DNA of 64,000 bases from JBAYGJ01 sp041649335 (lineage in GTDB: Bacteria > Patescibacteriota > Patescibacteriia > UBA10025 > JAHIVO01). The stretch spans positions 1 through 64,000 of the forward strand of contig JBAZNF010000001.1 of the NCBI GenBank assembly GCA_041649335.1. Reading direction: 5' to 3'. Below the pieces are notes generated by a model. That model worked only from the letters and a program-made list of their open reading frames with translations, did not search any database and was not told where the DNA came from. This document shows, piece after piece, positions 33,341-41,878 of this stretch; positions within the stretch are counted from its first letter, which is position 1, and each line of letters starts with the position of its first letter. The translations under genes were made by a program, and so were the position numbers.

Positions 33341-34231
33341 TTATGCGCTGACGATGGCCAATAGTACAACCGCTATTAGGGAGATGGCAATGCCATAATA
33401 TTGATGGCGGTCCAGTTTTTCCCGATTCAGCATGACACCCAGCAGCGCTGCCAGAGCGATGTAGCATTCAGTTATCGCTATGGTGATTGAAATGGGGATT
33501 TTGGTTACCGCGTAGGCGTATGCTACCCATGCGGCGTTGTCGAAAATTCCCTGAAAAATGACGGGCGGCCAATGTTCACGGGTGAGGCTGAAAGTTGATT
33601 TCAATTGGCCGCGATATGCAATCCAGATGAAACAGAGGGTGGTCAGGATTATGTCCACGCCCCAGATGGCCAGCAGCGGATCGGTGCGCCGGCTCAATAC
33701 ACCGGTTAATACATTGGTAAATGCGGCAGCGACTGTTCCGATGATGGCAATAATCACGCCCTGCTCGAGGAACGTGCGGTGGCGAAATATGTTCCACCAG
33801 TGTTGAGGATCCCGTCGTAATACCGTCACCAGCAAGCCGATAAAAACGAGGATGATCAGCCAGAGCTGCATAGAAGTGACGGTTTCTCCGATGATAATCA
33901 GGCCGATGATGATGGTCAGTGGCAATTCAAAGCTCGCGACCGGTTCAATGACCGACAGTTTGCCGCGGCGGAACGCCTCCAACAACAGGATGGAATAGGT
34001 GGCAGCGATGAATACGGTCCAGGCCAGAAGTGGCAGGATATGTGTTGTTTTGGCGAGTTCGGGGATGCGGTGCCACACTAACGGCAGTAAGCCGACAGAT
34101 CCGATGAGACTGATATAGAACAAAGTCGGTATCGCCCCGATGATCCGGGTGGATTTTTGGATGATATAGTCACCGAATCCCCAGGCGAGGAGGGCGACAA
34201 GCGCAGCCAATAAGCCTTCTGTTTGGTGCAT
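33341..34231 (-). CDS. EamA/DMT superfamily transporter
   Basis: 296 residues, ten predicted membrane helices in two repeats. GFGDYIIQKSTR near the start and SFELPLTIIIGLIIIGE plus the C-terminal AALLGVMLNREKL segment fit EamA permeases, which export or import small metabolites. Substrate cannot be inferred. Confidence 0.88.
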   Translation of the reverse strand: MHQTEGLLAALVALLAWGFGDYIIQKSTRIIGAIPTLFYISLIGSVGLLPLVWHRIPELAKTTHILPLLAWTVFIAATYSILLLEAFRRGKLSVIEPVASFELPLTIIIGLIIIGETVTSMQLWLIILVFIGLLVTVLRRDPQHWWNIFRHRTFLEQGVIIAIIGTVAAAFTNVLTGVLSRRTDPLLAIWGVDIILTTLCFIWIAYRGQLKSTFSLTREHWPPVIFQGIFDNAAWVAYAYAVTKIPISITIAITECYIALAALLGVMLNREKLDRHQYYGIAISLIAVVLLAIVSA

Positions 34232-34301
34232 AGAAATTTTTCATTATTACCATTAAGTATAGCATGGGTTGATTATGAACCAGAATGACTGCCCTGCGGC
34301 C

Positions 34302-34356
34302 TTGCGTTTTTCCGGGTATTACCCTATACTGCCAAAGAACCCTTACAAGGGTTTTT
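34302..34356 (+). promoter_or_regulatory. tRNA-fMet promoter followed by terminator-like hairpin
   Basis: TTGCGT (34302-34307), 17-bp spacer, TATACT (34325-34330), then AACCC-N6-GGGTT (34338-34353) and T5. The hairpin begins at the expected transcription start and ends 11 bases before the tRNA. Confidence 0.7.
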
Positions 34357-34367
34357 CTATACCTCAT

Positions 34368-34442
34368 CGCCGGGTAGAGCAGTGGCAGCTCGCGGGGCTC
34401 ATAATCCCGAGGTCGGGGGATCGAATCCCCCCCCGGCAACCA
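34368..34442 (+). tRNA. Initiator tRNA-fMet(CAT)
   Basis: Acceptor CGCCGGG/CCCGGCA leaves a C1-A72 mismatch, and the anticodon stem has three G-C pairs (CGGGG/TCCCG), both hallmarks of the bacterial initiator. Loop CTCATAA. CCA is encoded (34440-34442). Confidence 0.96.
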
Positions 34443-34483
34443 ATAAACAATTCTAAATTATAAAGCCAGTCCACCTGACTTAG

Positions 34484-34560
34484 GCCAGGGTAGCTCAGTT
34501 GGTTAGAGCGTGGGACTCATAAGCCCAAGGTCGTGGGTTCAACTCCCACCCCTGGTACCA
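34484..34560 (+). tRNA. tRNA with CAT anticodon, elongator Met (or Ile2)
   Basis: Acceptor GCCAGGG/CCCTGGT, D stem GCTC/GAGC, anticodon loop CTCATAA, T stem GTGGG/CCCAC, encoded CCA. One A-G mismatch closes the anticodon stem. A CAT anticodon may be elongator Met or, if lysidine-modified, Ile2; the sequence does not settle it. Confidence 0.9.
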
Positions 34561-34578
34561 GGTAATATGACCTGTGAT

Positions 34579-34619
34579 CCAAAAAATACTCCTTAACGAT
34601 GTTAAAGGGTATTTTTTGG
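34579..34619 (+). terminator. Bidirectional terminator between convergent tRNA genes
   Basis: CCAAAAAATAC pairs with GTATTTTTTGG, with an inner CCTTAAC/GTTAAAGG stem. Placed to end both the plus-strand Met tRNAs and the minus-strand tRNA-Leu. Confidence 0.85.
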
Positions 34620-34712
34620 TAATGCCTTATCTTTTTGTTTGGATTATTTTTTATCGTTATATGTTGGGTTTCAAGGCAATTAATGACAACAAAGCCAGGC
34701 CGGCATCTGTTA

Positions 34713-34796
34713 TGCCGGGAGGGAGGGTCGAACTCCCATGACCTTGCGGTCGCAGGATTTTGAGTCCTGTGCGTCTGCCAATTCCGCCATCCCGGC
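34713..34796 (-). tRNA. tRNA-Leu(CAA)
   Basis: 84-nt class II tRNA: acceptor GCCGGGA/TCCCGGC, anticodon stem CAGGA/TCCTG with loop CTCAAAA, a long variable arm, T stem GGGAG/CTCCC, discriminator A. CCA not encoded. Confidence 0.95.
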
Positions 34797-34843
34797 ATAT
34801 ATGAGATTCTATTAGAAATAACTGTCTATGTCAACGGTTTTTT

Positions 34844-34851
34844 GCTATAAT
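34844..34851 (+). promoter_or_regulatory. Extended -10 promoter of parA, leaderless
   Basis: TGC immediately before a perfect TATAAT (34846-34851) is an extended -10 element; no good -35 box. The parA ATG at 34860 coincides with the expected transcription start. Confidence 0.7.
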
Positions 34852-34859
34852 TACCCAAT

Positions 34860-35627
34860 ATGCCACGAGTCATTGCCATCGTCAACCAGAAGGGCGGTGT
34901 GGGAAAAACCACAACTGCCGTTAATGTCGCTGCGTACTTGGCTCACCTTGGCAAATTTGTCCTGCTCGTCGATATGGACCCCCAAGGCAACGCTTCATCC
35001 GGCATTGGCATTGATTACCGTACAATCGACCGGGGCGTATACCATCCGTTAGTCAGCGATATGTCTTTTAATGATGTAGTTCAGCCCACCACCGTCGATG
35101 GGTTACGGGTGGCGCCGTCAACATCCGATTTGGCCGGTGCCCGCGTGGAACTCGTGGAGCTGGAAACGCGTGAGTTTCGGCTGCATAACGCGATTTTGGA
35201 GATACGCCATGATTATGACTATATTATCATCGATTGTCCGCCCAGCCTGTGCCTCCTGACGGTAAATGGTTTAGTGGCGGCCGATGAGGCGCTCATACCC
35301 GTACAGACAGAGTATTACGCTCTTGAGGGGCTGAGCCAGCTCTTGGAGACAATTGACCTGGTGCAAAAAAATCTGAAACCTGACCTTAAAATTTTAGGGG
35401 CGGTCATGACCATGTATGACGAACGCAGCCGGCTTTCCAAAGAAGTGTTTAATCAGCTGTACCAGTTTTTCCCCAATAAAATATTCCGGACCGTCATTCC
35501 GCGCAACGTACAGTTGGCGGAAGCGCCAAGTTACGGGCAAAGTATCCTGCATTATGACCGCCGGTCATCAGGCGGCCGGGCGTACGAACGCCTTGCCCGT
35601 GAAATTATAGAACAGGAAATTAACTAA
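34860..35627 (+). CDS. parA: Chromosome-partitioning ATPase ParA
   Basis: 255 residues. Deviant Walker A KGGVGKTTT, Walker A' region VDMDPQGNASSG, Walker B IIIDCPPSL. Typical chromosomal ParA/Soj without an N-terminal DNA-binding domain. Followed by parB after 11 bp. I did not find a parS palindrome in the surrounding sequence. Confidence 0.96.
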   Translation: MPRVIAIVNQKGGVGKTTTAVNVAAYLAHLGKFVLLVDMDPQGNASSGIGIDYRTIDRGVYHPLVSDMSFNDVVQPTTVDGLRVAPSTSDLAGARVELVELETREFRLHNAILEIRHDYDYIIIDCPPSLCLLTVNGLVAADEALIPVQTEYYALEGLSQLLETIDLVQKNLKPDLKILGAVMTMYDERSRLSKEVFNQLYQFFPNKIFRTVIPRNVQLAEAPSYGQSILHYDRRSSGGRAYERLAREIIEQEIN

Positions 35628-35638
35628 CTGCATATTCT

Positions 35639-36493
35639 ATGAATACATCCAGTCTGGGTCGAGGTTTGGGCTCGCTGATCCCTCCCCGAAACAGGAATAC
35701 CAATGAGTCGGATACGCGGCCAATCCATCAGGGAGTCAATGAGATAGACATCAGTGATATTCAGCCGAATCCCCACCAGCCGCGCCAGAGTTTTGACCGG
35801 GCAGCGCTGGATGATCTCATGGGGTCGATAAAAATCCACGGAATTATCCAGCCGTTAGTGGTCATCCAGGCCCGCGGAGGGTACCAGCTCATTGCTGGCG
35901 AACGACGGCTGCGGGCGGCAAAACTGCTCGGGCTGAAAAAAGTGCCGGTAGTCATGCGGACAGCAACGGAACAGCAAAAACTGGAAATTGCGATTGTAGA
36001 AAATGTCCAACGGCAGAGCCTGAATCCGGTTGAACGGGCTAAAAGCTATCAGCGGCTGATTGACGAATTCAATCTGACTCAGGAAGAGGTCAGCAAGAAA
36101 GTCGGGCAAAGCCGGGTCGCCGTAACCAATGCGCTGAGGCTGCTCACCTTGCCACGAGAAATCCAGCAGGCGCTGGCAGACGGCAAGCTGACGGAAGGGC
36201 ACGCCAAAGCGCTATTGTCCGTTGATTCCCCGGCTGAGCGGGAAAAATTATTTAGGGAAATATTGAAAGGTGGGATGTCCGTGCGCGTCACGGAATCCCA
36301 AGCGCGCAAGGTGACGTTCCGGCAGCACGCCCGTCGCAGTAAAGATCCGAATATTCAGGAAAAGGAAGATGCGCTCCAGGCGTCATTAGGCACAAAAGTG
36401 GACATCAAACGGCGCGGCAAACAGGGGACTATTGTCCTGCATTTTTATTCAAATGAGGAGCTACAGTCAATTATCAGGAAAATTACCGATTAA
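35639..36493 (+). CDS. parB: Chromosome-partitioning protein ParB
   Basis: 284 residues. N-terminal CTPase/nuclease-like domain with IQPNPHQPR and LIAGERRLRAAKL, central helix-turn-helix (LTQEEVSKKVGQSRVAVTNA), and a C-terminal dimerisation domain. Binds parS and spreads on DNA, driven by ParA. Stop is directly followed by the next start (1 bp). Confidence 0.96.
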   Translation: MNTSSLGRGLGSLIPPRNRNTNESDTRPIHQGVNEIDISDIQPNPHQPRQSFDRAALDDLMGSIKIHGIIQPLVVIQARGGYQLIAGERRLRAAKLLGLKKVPVVMRTATEQQKLEIAIVENVQRQSLNPVERAKSYQRLIDEFNLTQEEVSKKVGQSRVAVTNALRLLTLPREIQQALADGKLTEGHAKALLSVDSPAEREKLFREILKGGMSVRVTESQARKVTFRQHARRSKDPNIQEKEDALQASLGTKVDIKRRGKQGTIVLHFYSNEELQSIIRKITD

Positions 36494-36494
36494 C

Positions 36495-38600
36495 ATGGGT
36501 ATTTTGGGGCATATACAACGATGGGTCGGCCTGGACCACGAGAGTGCGTATGTACGCCAGGTACGCTGGATTATCCGGGTCGTGGTCATATTAATACCGG
36601 TTTTTTTCCTGCCCGTTGGAAATTTTCCTCAGGAATTAAATAAAACGCTGATTTTTAACTTGCTCATTTGGCTGGCGGCTGGGATTTTTTTATTCGGCTT
36701 GCTGGTAAAAAAATCCGGACGTTTGTATGTCCACCCCATCGGCTGGTTGCTTGTTTTGCTGGGGGTATGTATCCTGGTCAGCGGCTTATTGTCGTTAAAT
36801 CTTTATGCCAGTTTTATCGGTTCGGGCGGGGTGTACAGCACGAATGTGGTAACCTGGTTATCCTATCTGTTTTTTGTTGTCCTTCTGAGCGTCAGCGTAC
36901 GCTCCCATGATGAACGGGTGTGGCTTGTCAGCGGCCTGGTTCTGAGCGGGTCGCTGGCCGTAGCGTTCGGAGTCTTTCAGGGGTATGGCCTGCATCTCTT
37001 GCCCTGGAGCGTGACTCAGGATCTCCGGTTCAATATGATTGCGGCCTCATCCCTGACTTCAGCGGTCGTCGCTGCCTTGTTTAGCGTTTTAGCCTTAATG
37101 TTGTTTTGGCAGTACCGGCAGAGAGTATGGAAAGTCGTTTGGGCATGTTTAGTAGGGCTGAATGTCCTGGCCGTCATGATGTCCGAGAAATCATTGGCAG
37201 TTATTATTCTGCTTTTCATGCTGTTCATTTTTTCGGTAACCGTGGCTTGGCAGGCAAAGAAATTCGCATCATGGGAAATATTGGTGCCGCTGGCTGCCCT
37301 AGTCGTGTTAGCTGTGGGCCTGCTTATTCGATTCCCTCAATTGACGCACGTACAGAACAGCACCAGTTTATTGCTGGACCAGCGTTCATCTATGAGTATT
37401 GCTTGGCGGAGCGTAAGTCGTTCTCCGGCCTGGGGTTCCGGTCCCCAGACTTTTGCCGAAGATTTCCAGAGTTATCGCCCGGCTAGTTTCAATGATACGC
37501 AAATTGCGGGCGTTCGGTTTAATAAATCAGGCAGCGAATGGTGGGGACAGTTGGCTACGTTAGGGACGGTGGTCGTACTGGTGCAATTGGTAATTGGCGC
37601 GTGGTTTTTACTGCTGGCCGGCAAACGGTTGTATGCTGACTGGCGCGTCAAGGACCGCCAGTGGGCATGGTCGCTGGGTATGGTTGCCGTATCTTTGGGT
37701 TTATGGGTGTTGTTTTTTTCCATGCCATTCAATGCCTGCCTGTATGTGATCTGGTGGTTTTGGTGGGGGGTCAATATTCGGCTGCTTCAGTCTCGGTCCG
37801 GCCGTGAAAAGGAGGTCGTATTCAGTCAATTTCGGTTCAAATGGTTTTTACTCGGTGGGGGGCTGGTGGTAGTTTTTATTGTTATCATTTTCATCGGGTA
37901 CGCTGGCATAAAAGTTTGGTTGGCTGATTATTATTTTTTCCAGGCGAACCAGCGTATCCAGCAGCAAGCCAGCATCGAAGACGTGCAGCTCTTGTTGCGC
38001 GGAGCGATTGCACAAAATCCGAACGAACCGGCATATTTCATTACTTTGGCGCAGGGATATGCCACTGCAGCCCAGCTGGAAGCTGGCAAAACTGACCAAG
38101 ATAAGACCGTGATACAGCAGGCTGTCCAGGGTGTCGTTGATGCCCTCAAACAGGCACGTGATGCAGCCCCGCATAATGCCATCGTCTATGAGCAAACCGC
38201 CGGTTTGTATGACGGGCTCCGCAATATCATCGGAAACGCGAACGATCTGGCCATCACCGCATATTCGGAGCTGACGGAATTGGAGCCGACAAATCCCATG
38301 GCGTTCCTCAATCTCGGGCGAGCGCAATTGCTCCAGTCGCAGCAACTGGCGCCATCAGACACTGAAGGTGATACGGTCAGGTCGTCGGCGCTGGTTGCCA
38401 CTGCGCTGGACAATTTCAGGACCGCCAAATCACTTCAAACTGATTATTATTTAGCGGACGTGAATATCGCCTTTGCACTAGAGGCGCAAGGGGATCTGGT
38501 TGGCGCGAAATCGGCACTGGAGGAGGCTCAGCGCATCAAGCCGGATGACGCCTCGATCTCGGACGCATTAAGCCAAAAAATAAACACCCCACAGGAATAG
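36495..38600 (+). CDS. O-antigen ligase/polymerase-like membrane protein with TPR tail
   Basis: 701 residues from the ATG at 36495; an in-frame upstream ATG would overlap parB. About eleven hydrophobic segments up to residue ~475, with an extracytoplasmic loop around residues 295-350 (SPAWGSGPQTFAEDF, typical of Wzy_C proteins), then a ~220-residue soluble region with TPR-like repeats (LEPTNPMAFLNLGRAQLL; ALEAQGDLVGAKSALEEAQR). Likely moves or ligates surface glycans. Immediate parAB neighbour, probably co-transcribed. Confidence 0.83.
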   Translation: MGILGHIQRWVGLDHESAYVRQVRWIIRVVVILIPVFFLPVGNFPQELNKTLIFNLLIWLAAGIFLFGLLVKKSGRLYVHPIGWLLVLLGVCILVSGLLSLNLYASFIGSGGVYSTNVVTWLSYLFFVVLLSVSVRSHDERVWLVSGLVLSGSLAVAFGVFQGYGLHLLPWSVTQDLRFNMIAASSLTSAVVAALFSVLALMLFWQYRQRVWKVVWACLVGLNVLAVMMSEKSLAVIILLFMLFIFSVTVAWQAKKFASWEILVPLAALVVLAVGLLIRFPQLTHVQNSTSLLLDQRSSMSIAWRSVSRSPAWGSGPQTFAEDFQSYRPASFNDTQIAGVRFNKSGSEWWGQLATLGTVVVLVQLVIGAWFLLLAGKRLYADWRVKDRQWAWSLGMVAVSLGLWVLFFSMPFNACLYVIWWFWWGVNIRLLQSRSGREKEVVFSQFRFKWFLLGGGLVVVFIVIIFIGYAGIKVWLADYYFFQANQRIQQQASIEDVQLLLRGAIAQNPNEPAYFITLAQGYATAAQLEAGKTDQDKTVIQQAVQGVVDALKQARDAAPHNAIVYEQTAGLYDGLRNIIGNANDLAITAYSELTELEPTNPMAFLNLGRAQLLQSQQLAPSDTEGDTVRSSALVATALDNFRTAKSLQTDYYLADVNIAFALEAQGDLVGAKSALEEAQRIKPDDASISDALSQKINTPQE

Positions 38601-38613
38601 GCCGGTCAGTGTA

Positions 38614-38836
38614 TTGACAAGCAATTACGACTTTGCTAACCTTACCCTAAATCAACAGTTTTTGCGTACCTTGAAAGATTAAGAAACCGTTTTTTCCGTT
38701 GGCAGGAAGCCAATGGACAGGTTCAATAAACCCTTCATGTCACGTCCGCGAGGAGGAAGACGTGCCTCACCATGGGGAACTTGGTTAGGTTAAACGGTAG
38801 TTGACCGTAATTCGCAACCATCAATAAGGAGTACTC
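38614..38836 (+). promoter_or_regulatory. Promoter and long structured leader of the secreted protein gene
   Basis: TTGACA (38614-38619), 17-bp spacer, TAACCT (38637-38642). The ~188-nt leader has hairpins CCGTTGGC/GCCAATGG (38696-38716), CACGTC/GACGTG (38741-38764) and ACGGT/ACCGT (38794-38808), a potential 18-codon ORF from 38738, and ends with ribosome site AAGGAG before the ATG. Confidence 0.65.
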
Positions 38837-39361
38837 ATGTCCAAAAAACTGAGCATCCTTCTGCTGGTGGCAGTGGTAGTCATGGCTCTGGTAAGCGTCG
38901 CGATTGCTTACCCGAACCCGTACAAGACGGCGCAAGATCAGGCGCCCGGGAACGCTATTTCCCTGATGAACGCTATATCGACCACTGCCAACGACCAGTC
39001 GCCGCCGGCCATTACCGATACCGGCCCGACTATTTCGATGAATTCGAATCTGAAGAACGACCAGTCGCCGGCGTCCGATTCCACGATCACCGGAACGAAC
39101 GGCGCCGCGAAGAACGATGAAGAAACCACCCAGAAATCGATGATTACCACGACGGCTCTCGGAAACAGCCCGCCTGCTGACGAAATCGGCCTGTTTTCGA
39201 GTTCGCATGCTACGATGAGCAGAGCGCCAGCCTACAGGGAAGTGGGGTTTGTCTACATTGGTGATCAAGGTCAGGCGGGCTCCGGCCTCAACGGGAGCAT
39301 GTATACGGTAAATTCGAATCTGGTCCAGCAGGGCAACGCGGCGGCAGTGCGCACCGGTTAG
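38837..39361 (+). CDS. Secreted low-complexity protein of unknown function
   Basis: 174 residues. A clear signal peptide (KK start, hydrophobic 6-22, likely cleavage after AIA at 23), then a Ser/Thr/Asn/Asp-rich body with repeated NDQSP motifs and no cysteine. No recognised domain. Good ribosome binding site, own promoter with a long leader, own terminator: an independently expressed, probably abundant surface or secreted protein. Confidence 0.72.
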   Translation: MSKKLSILLLVAVVVMALVSVAIAYPNPYKTAQDQAPGNAISLMNAISTTANDQSPPAITDTGPTISMNSNLKNDQSPASDSTITGTNGAAKNDEETTQKSMITTTALGNSPPADEIGLFSSSHATMSRAPAYREVGFVYIGDQGQAGSGLNGSMYTVNSNLVQQGNAAAVRTG

Positions 39362-39418
39362 TACGCCAGTTCGCCGACGGTTTCTGCAGCGCCATCAGGT
39401 GCTGTGCAGTATTCTACA

Positions 39419-39458
39419 ACTCCGGGCGGGTTCACTCCCTCCCGGAGTATTTTTTTTA
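39419..39458 (+). terminator. Rho-independent terminator of the secreted protein gene
   Basis: ACTCCGGG/CCCGGAGT, 8-bp stem, followed by ATTTTTTTTATT. The gap from 39459 to 39537 shows nothing else. Confidence 0.88.
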
Positions 39459-39537
39459 TTTTTTTGAAGTATCCTAACGATGCGCACCCTGGAGAGGATG
39501 CGCTTGGAGGATTTGTTAATGCTAGGACGCGAAAAGA

Positions 39538-41808
39538 CTATTCTTTACTCCCGCCCTCTTTCTCAAATTTACATTCTTTGCTTGAACAGCGGATCTTGTT
39601 GCCGGCGGCATAAATCAGGAGTGACCCGCAGGTCGGGCAGGCCTCGCCGGTCGGTTTTGACCAGAGGGCGTATTTGCAGTCCGGATAGCGGTTGCACGAG
39701 TAAAATGTCCGTCCTTGCTTTGAGCGTTTGACCACGATATCGCCCTGGCCGCATTGCGGGCATTTGACGCCCGTTTTATTTTCAATATTTTTGATGTTTT
39801 TGCAGTTTGGGTATCCGGAACATGCCAAGAACGGCCCGAAACGGCCGCGTTTTACTACCATCGGCGAGCCGCATTTGTCGCATTTTTGGTTGGCAATTTC
39901 TTCCGGCGTTTTCTCTGCGACTTGGCCGTTCTGGTCGAGCGGTTTGGTATTGCGGCATTCTGGGTAACCGGTGCAGGCCAGGAATTTGCCGAACCGGCTC
40001 ATTTTTATCACCATCGGTTTGCCGCATTTGTCGCAGACGATATCGGATGCAATTTCAGATTTAGCCACCTCTTCGTGTTTTTTCATAAGATTTTCCTTAA
40101 ACGGTTCATAAAATTCCTTGATAATCGGCACCCATTCCTTCGTACCGCTGGCGATGGCGTCCAGGTCGTTTTCCATGCGAGCCGTGAATGCGTAATCCAT
40201 GATGACCGGGAAATGTTCCGTCAGAACGTCACAGACATGGAATCCTATTTCCGTCGGTTTGAGGCGGCTTTGTTCTTTATTGACGTAATTGCGTTCGATC
40301 AGCGTGGCGATGGTCGGTGCGTACGTTGACGGGCGGCCGATATCCCGTTCCTCCAGGGCATGAACCAGGCCGGCTTCGGAATACTGTGCCGGCGGTTCTG
40401 TAAAATGTGGGATCGGGTCGATTTTTTTAGCATCCAGAGGCTCTCCGGACTGGACGACCGGCAGGGCGTTTTCTTTTACGGGGTTGTAAATTTTCATGAA
40501 GCCGTCGAATTTTACGGTCGAACCGGTCGAACGGAACGTATACGTATGGGCCGTGTCCTGGATATCGATGGTCATGTTGCTCATGATGGCTTCGGGCATT
40601 TGGCTGGCCACGGCCCGTTGCCAGATGAGTTCGTATATTTTAAGCTGTTTGGGTTCAAGGAATGACTGTATGGCGTCTGGCGTATTGACCACTTCGGTTG
40701 GTCGGATGGCTTCGTGGGCTTCCTGGGCCAGTTTTGATTTTGTCTTGAAGCGGCGCGGTTCGGGCAGGGAATACTGTTTGCCGTATGATGAATTCAGGAA
40801 ATCCTTGGATTCATGCAGGAATTTTTCTGACAGGTTGACCGAATCTGTCCGCATGTACGTGATCAAACCTTCGCGGCGGTTATTGCCAAGGTCGACGCCC
40901 TCATACAACTGCTGGGCCAGCATCATGGTTTGCCGGGTTGAGAACCCGAAACGGCGGTTGGCTTCCTGTTGCAGGGTTGAGGTGGTGAAGGGCGTCGGAG
41001 GATTCTTCTTGGATTCTTTCGCCTGTACGTCAGCTACTGTATAGTTCGCGCCTTGGAGTTTTGCCATCAGTGCTTGAGCCTCCTGACTGTTTTTTATAGC
41101 GAATTTTTCGAGGGATTTGTCCTGAATCTTAAATAATTTAGCCTTGATGTCGACGGGATCGTTTTGCCGTTTGTGGAAAATCGCTTCAATGGTCCAGTAT
41201 TCCTCCGGTTTGAAGGCGTCAATTTCGCGCTGGCGTTCGACGATCAGGCGCAAAGCCACGGATTGGACGCGCCCGGCGGATAACCCTTTGGCCACCTTTT
41301 TCCATAGGAACGGCGACAGCTCGTATCCAACCAGTCGGTCAAGTATCCGGCGTGCCTGTTGAGCGTTCACGAGGTGCATTTCCAGCTGGCGGGGATTTTT
41401 TAAGGCCTCAGCGATAGCTTCTTTGGTGATTTCATGGAAGACGATGCGTTCTGACTTGGCGTCGAGCAGGCCGGCGTCGGTGGTTTTTTTGGCGTTTTTC
41501 TTTTCGGTTTTAAATGATTCGATCAGGTGCCAGGAAATTGCCTCCCCTTCGCGGTCTTCGTCAGTCGCGAAATATATCTTGGGAGCAGCCAAGGCAAGTT
41601 TTTTAAGTCTGGTCAGGGTTTTTTGCTTGGTGCGCGGTATGATGTATTGGGGGGCGAAATCATGTTCGATATCCACGCCCATTTTTGACCGCGGAAGATC
41701 CCGGATATGGCCAAAAGACGCCTCAACGTGAAAGGCATTCCCGAGGAAGCGGGAGATGGTTTTTGCCTTGGTTGGTGACTCGACGATGATGAGTTCTTTT
41801 TTTGCCAT
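39538..41808 (-). CDS. topA: DNA topoisomerase I
   Basis: 756 residues, type IA. TOPRIM domain with the initial VESPTKAKTI and acidic ATDEDREGEAISWHL; catalytic Tyr318 in GLITYMRTDSVNLS with Arg320. Four C-terminal C4 zinc-ribbons (CDKCGKPMV..., CDKCGSPMV..., CPQCGQGDI..., CPTCGSLL...) bind single-stranded DNA. Relaxes negative supercoils. Follows dprA on the same strand, as in many bacteria. Confidence 0.97.
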   Translation of the reverse strand: MAKKELIIVESPTKAKTISRFLGNAFHVEASFGHIRDLPRSKMGVDIEHDFAPQYIIPRTKQKTLTRLKKLALAAPKIYFATDEDREGEAISWHLIESFKTEKKNAKKTTDAGLLDAKSERIVFHEITKEAIAEALKNPRQLEMHLVNAQQARRILDRLVGYELSPFLWKKVAKGLSAGRVQSVALRLIVERQREIDAFKPEEYWTIEAIFHKRQNDPVDIKAKLFKIQDKSLEKFAIKNSQEAQALMAKLQGANYTVADVQAKESKKNPPTPFTTSTLQQEANRRFGFSTRQTMMLAQQLYEGVDLGNNRREGLITYMRTDSVNLSEKFLHESKDFLNSSYGKQYSLPEPRRFKTKSKLAQEAHEAIRPTEVVNTPDAIQSFLEPKQLKIYELIWQRAVASQMPEAIMSNMTIDIQDTAHTYTFRSTGSTVKFDGFMKIYNPVKENALPVVQSGEPLDAKKIDPIPHFTEPPAQYSEAGLVHALEERDIGRPSTYAPTIATLIERNYVNKEQSRLKPTEIGFHVCDVLTEHFPVIMDYAFTARMENDLDAIASGTKEWVPIIKEFYEPFKENLMKKHEEVAKSEIASDIVCDKCGKPMVIKMSRFGKFLACTGYPECRNTKPLDQNGQVAEKTPEEIANQKCDKCGSPMVVKRGRFGPFLACSGYPNCKNIKNIENKTGVKCPQCGQGDIVVKRSKQGRTFYSCNRYPDCKYALWSKPTGEACPTCGSLLIYAAGNKIRCSSKECKFEKEGGSKE

Positions 41809-41816
41809 ATATCGGT

Positions 41817-41857
41817 AAAAAATGTCAGTCTGTTGTGGGGCCCAGGGCTATGACTGA
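41817..41857 (-). terminator. Hairpin with T-run between dprA and topA
   Basis: On the minus strand TCAGTC (complement of 41852-41857) pairs with GACTGA, loop ~21 nt, then CATTTTTT; the topA ATG follows 8 nt later. It may end dprA transcripts or attenuate topA. Confidence 0.5.
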
Positions 41858-41878
41858 GCGGTTGGAAATATATTGTAT

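Noticed and set aside
34860..36493. parS sites near parAB
   Set aside because: No near-consensus GTTTCAC-type palindrome seen by eye around the genes.
39754..40329. 191-codon plus-strand frame opposite topA
   Set aside because: Antisense shadow of the zinc-ribbon region of topA.
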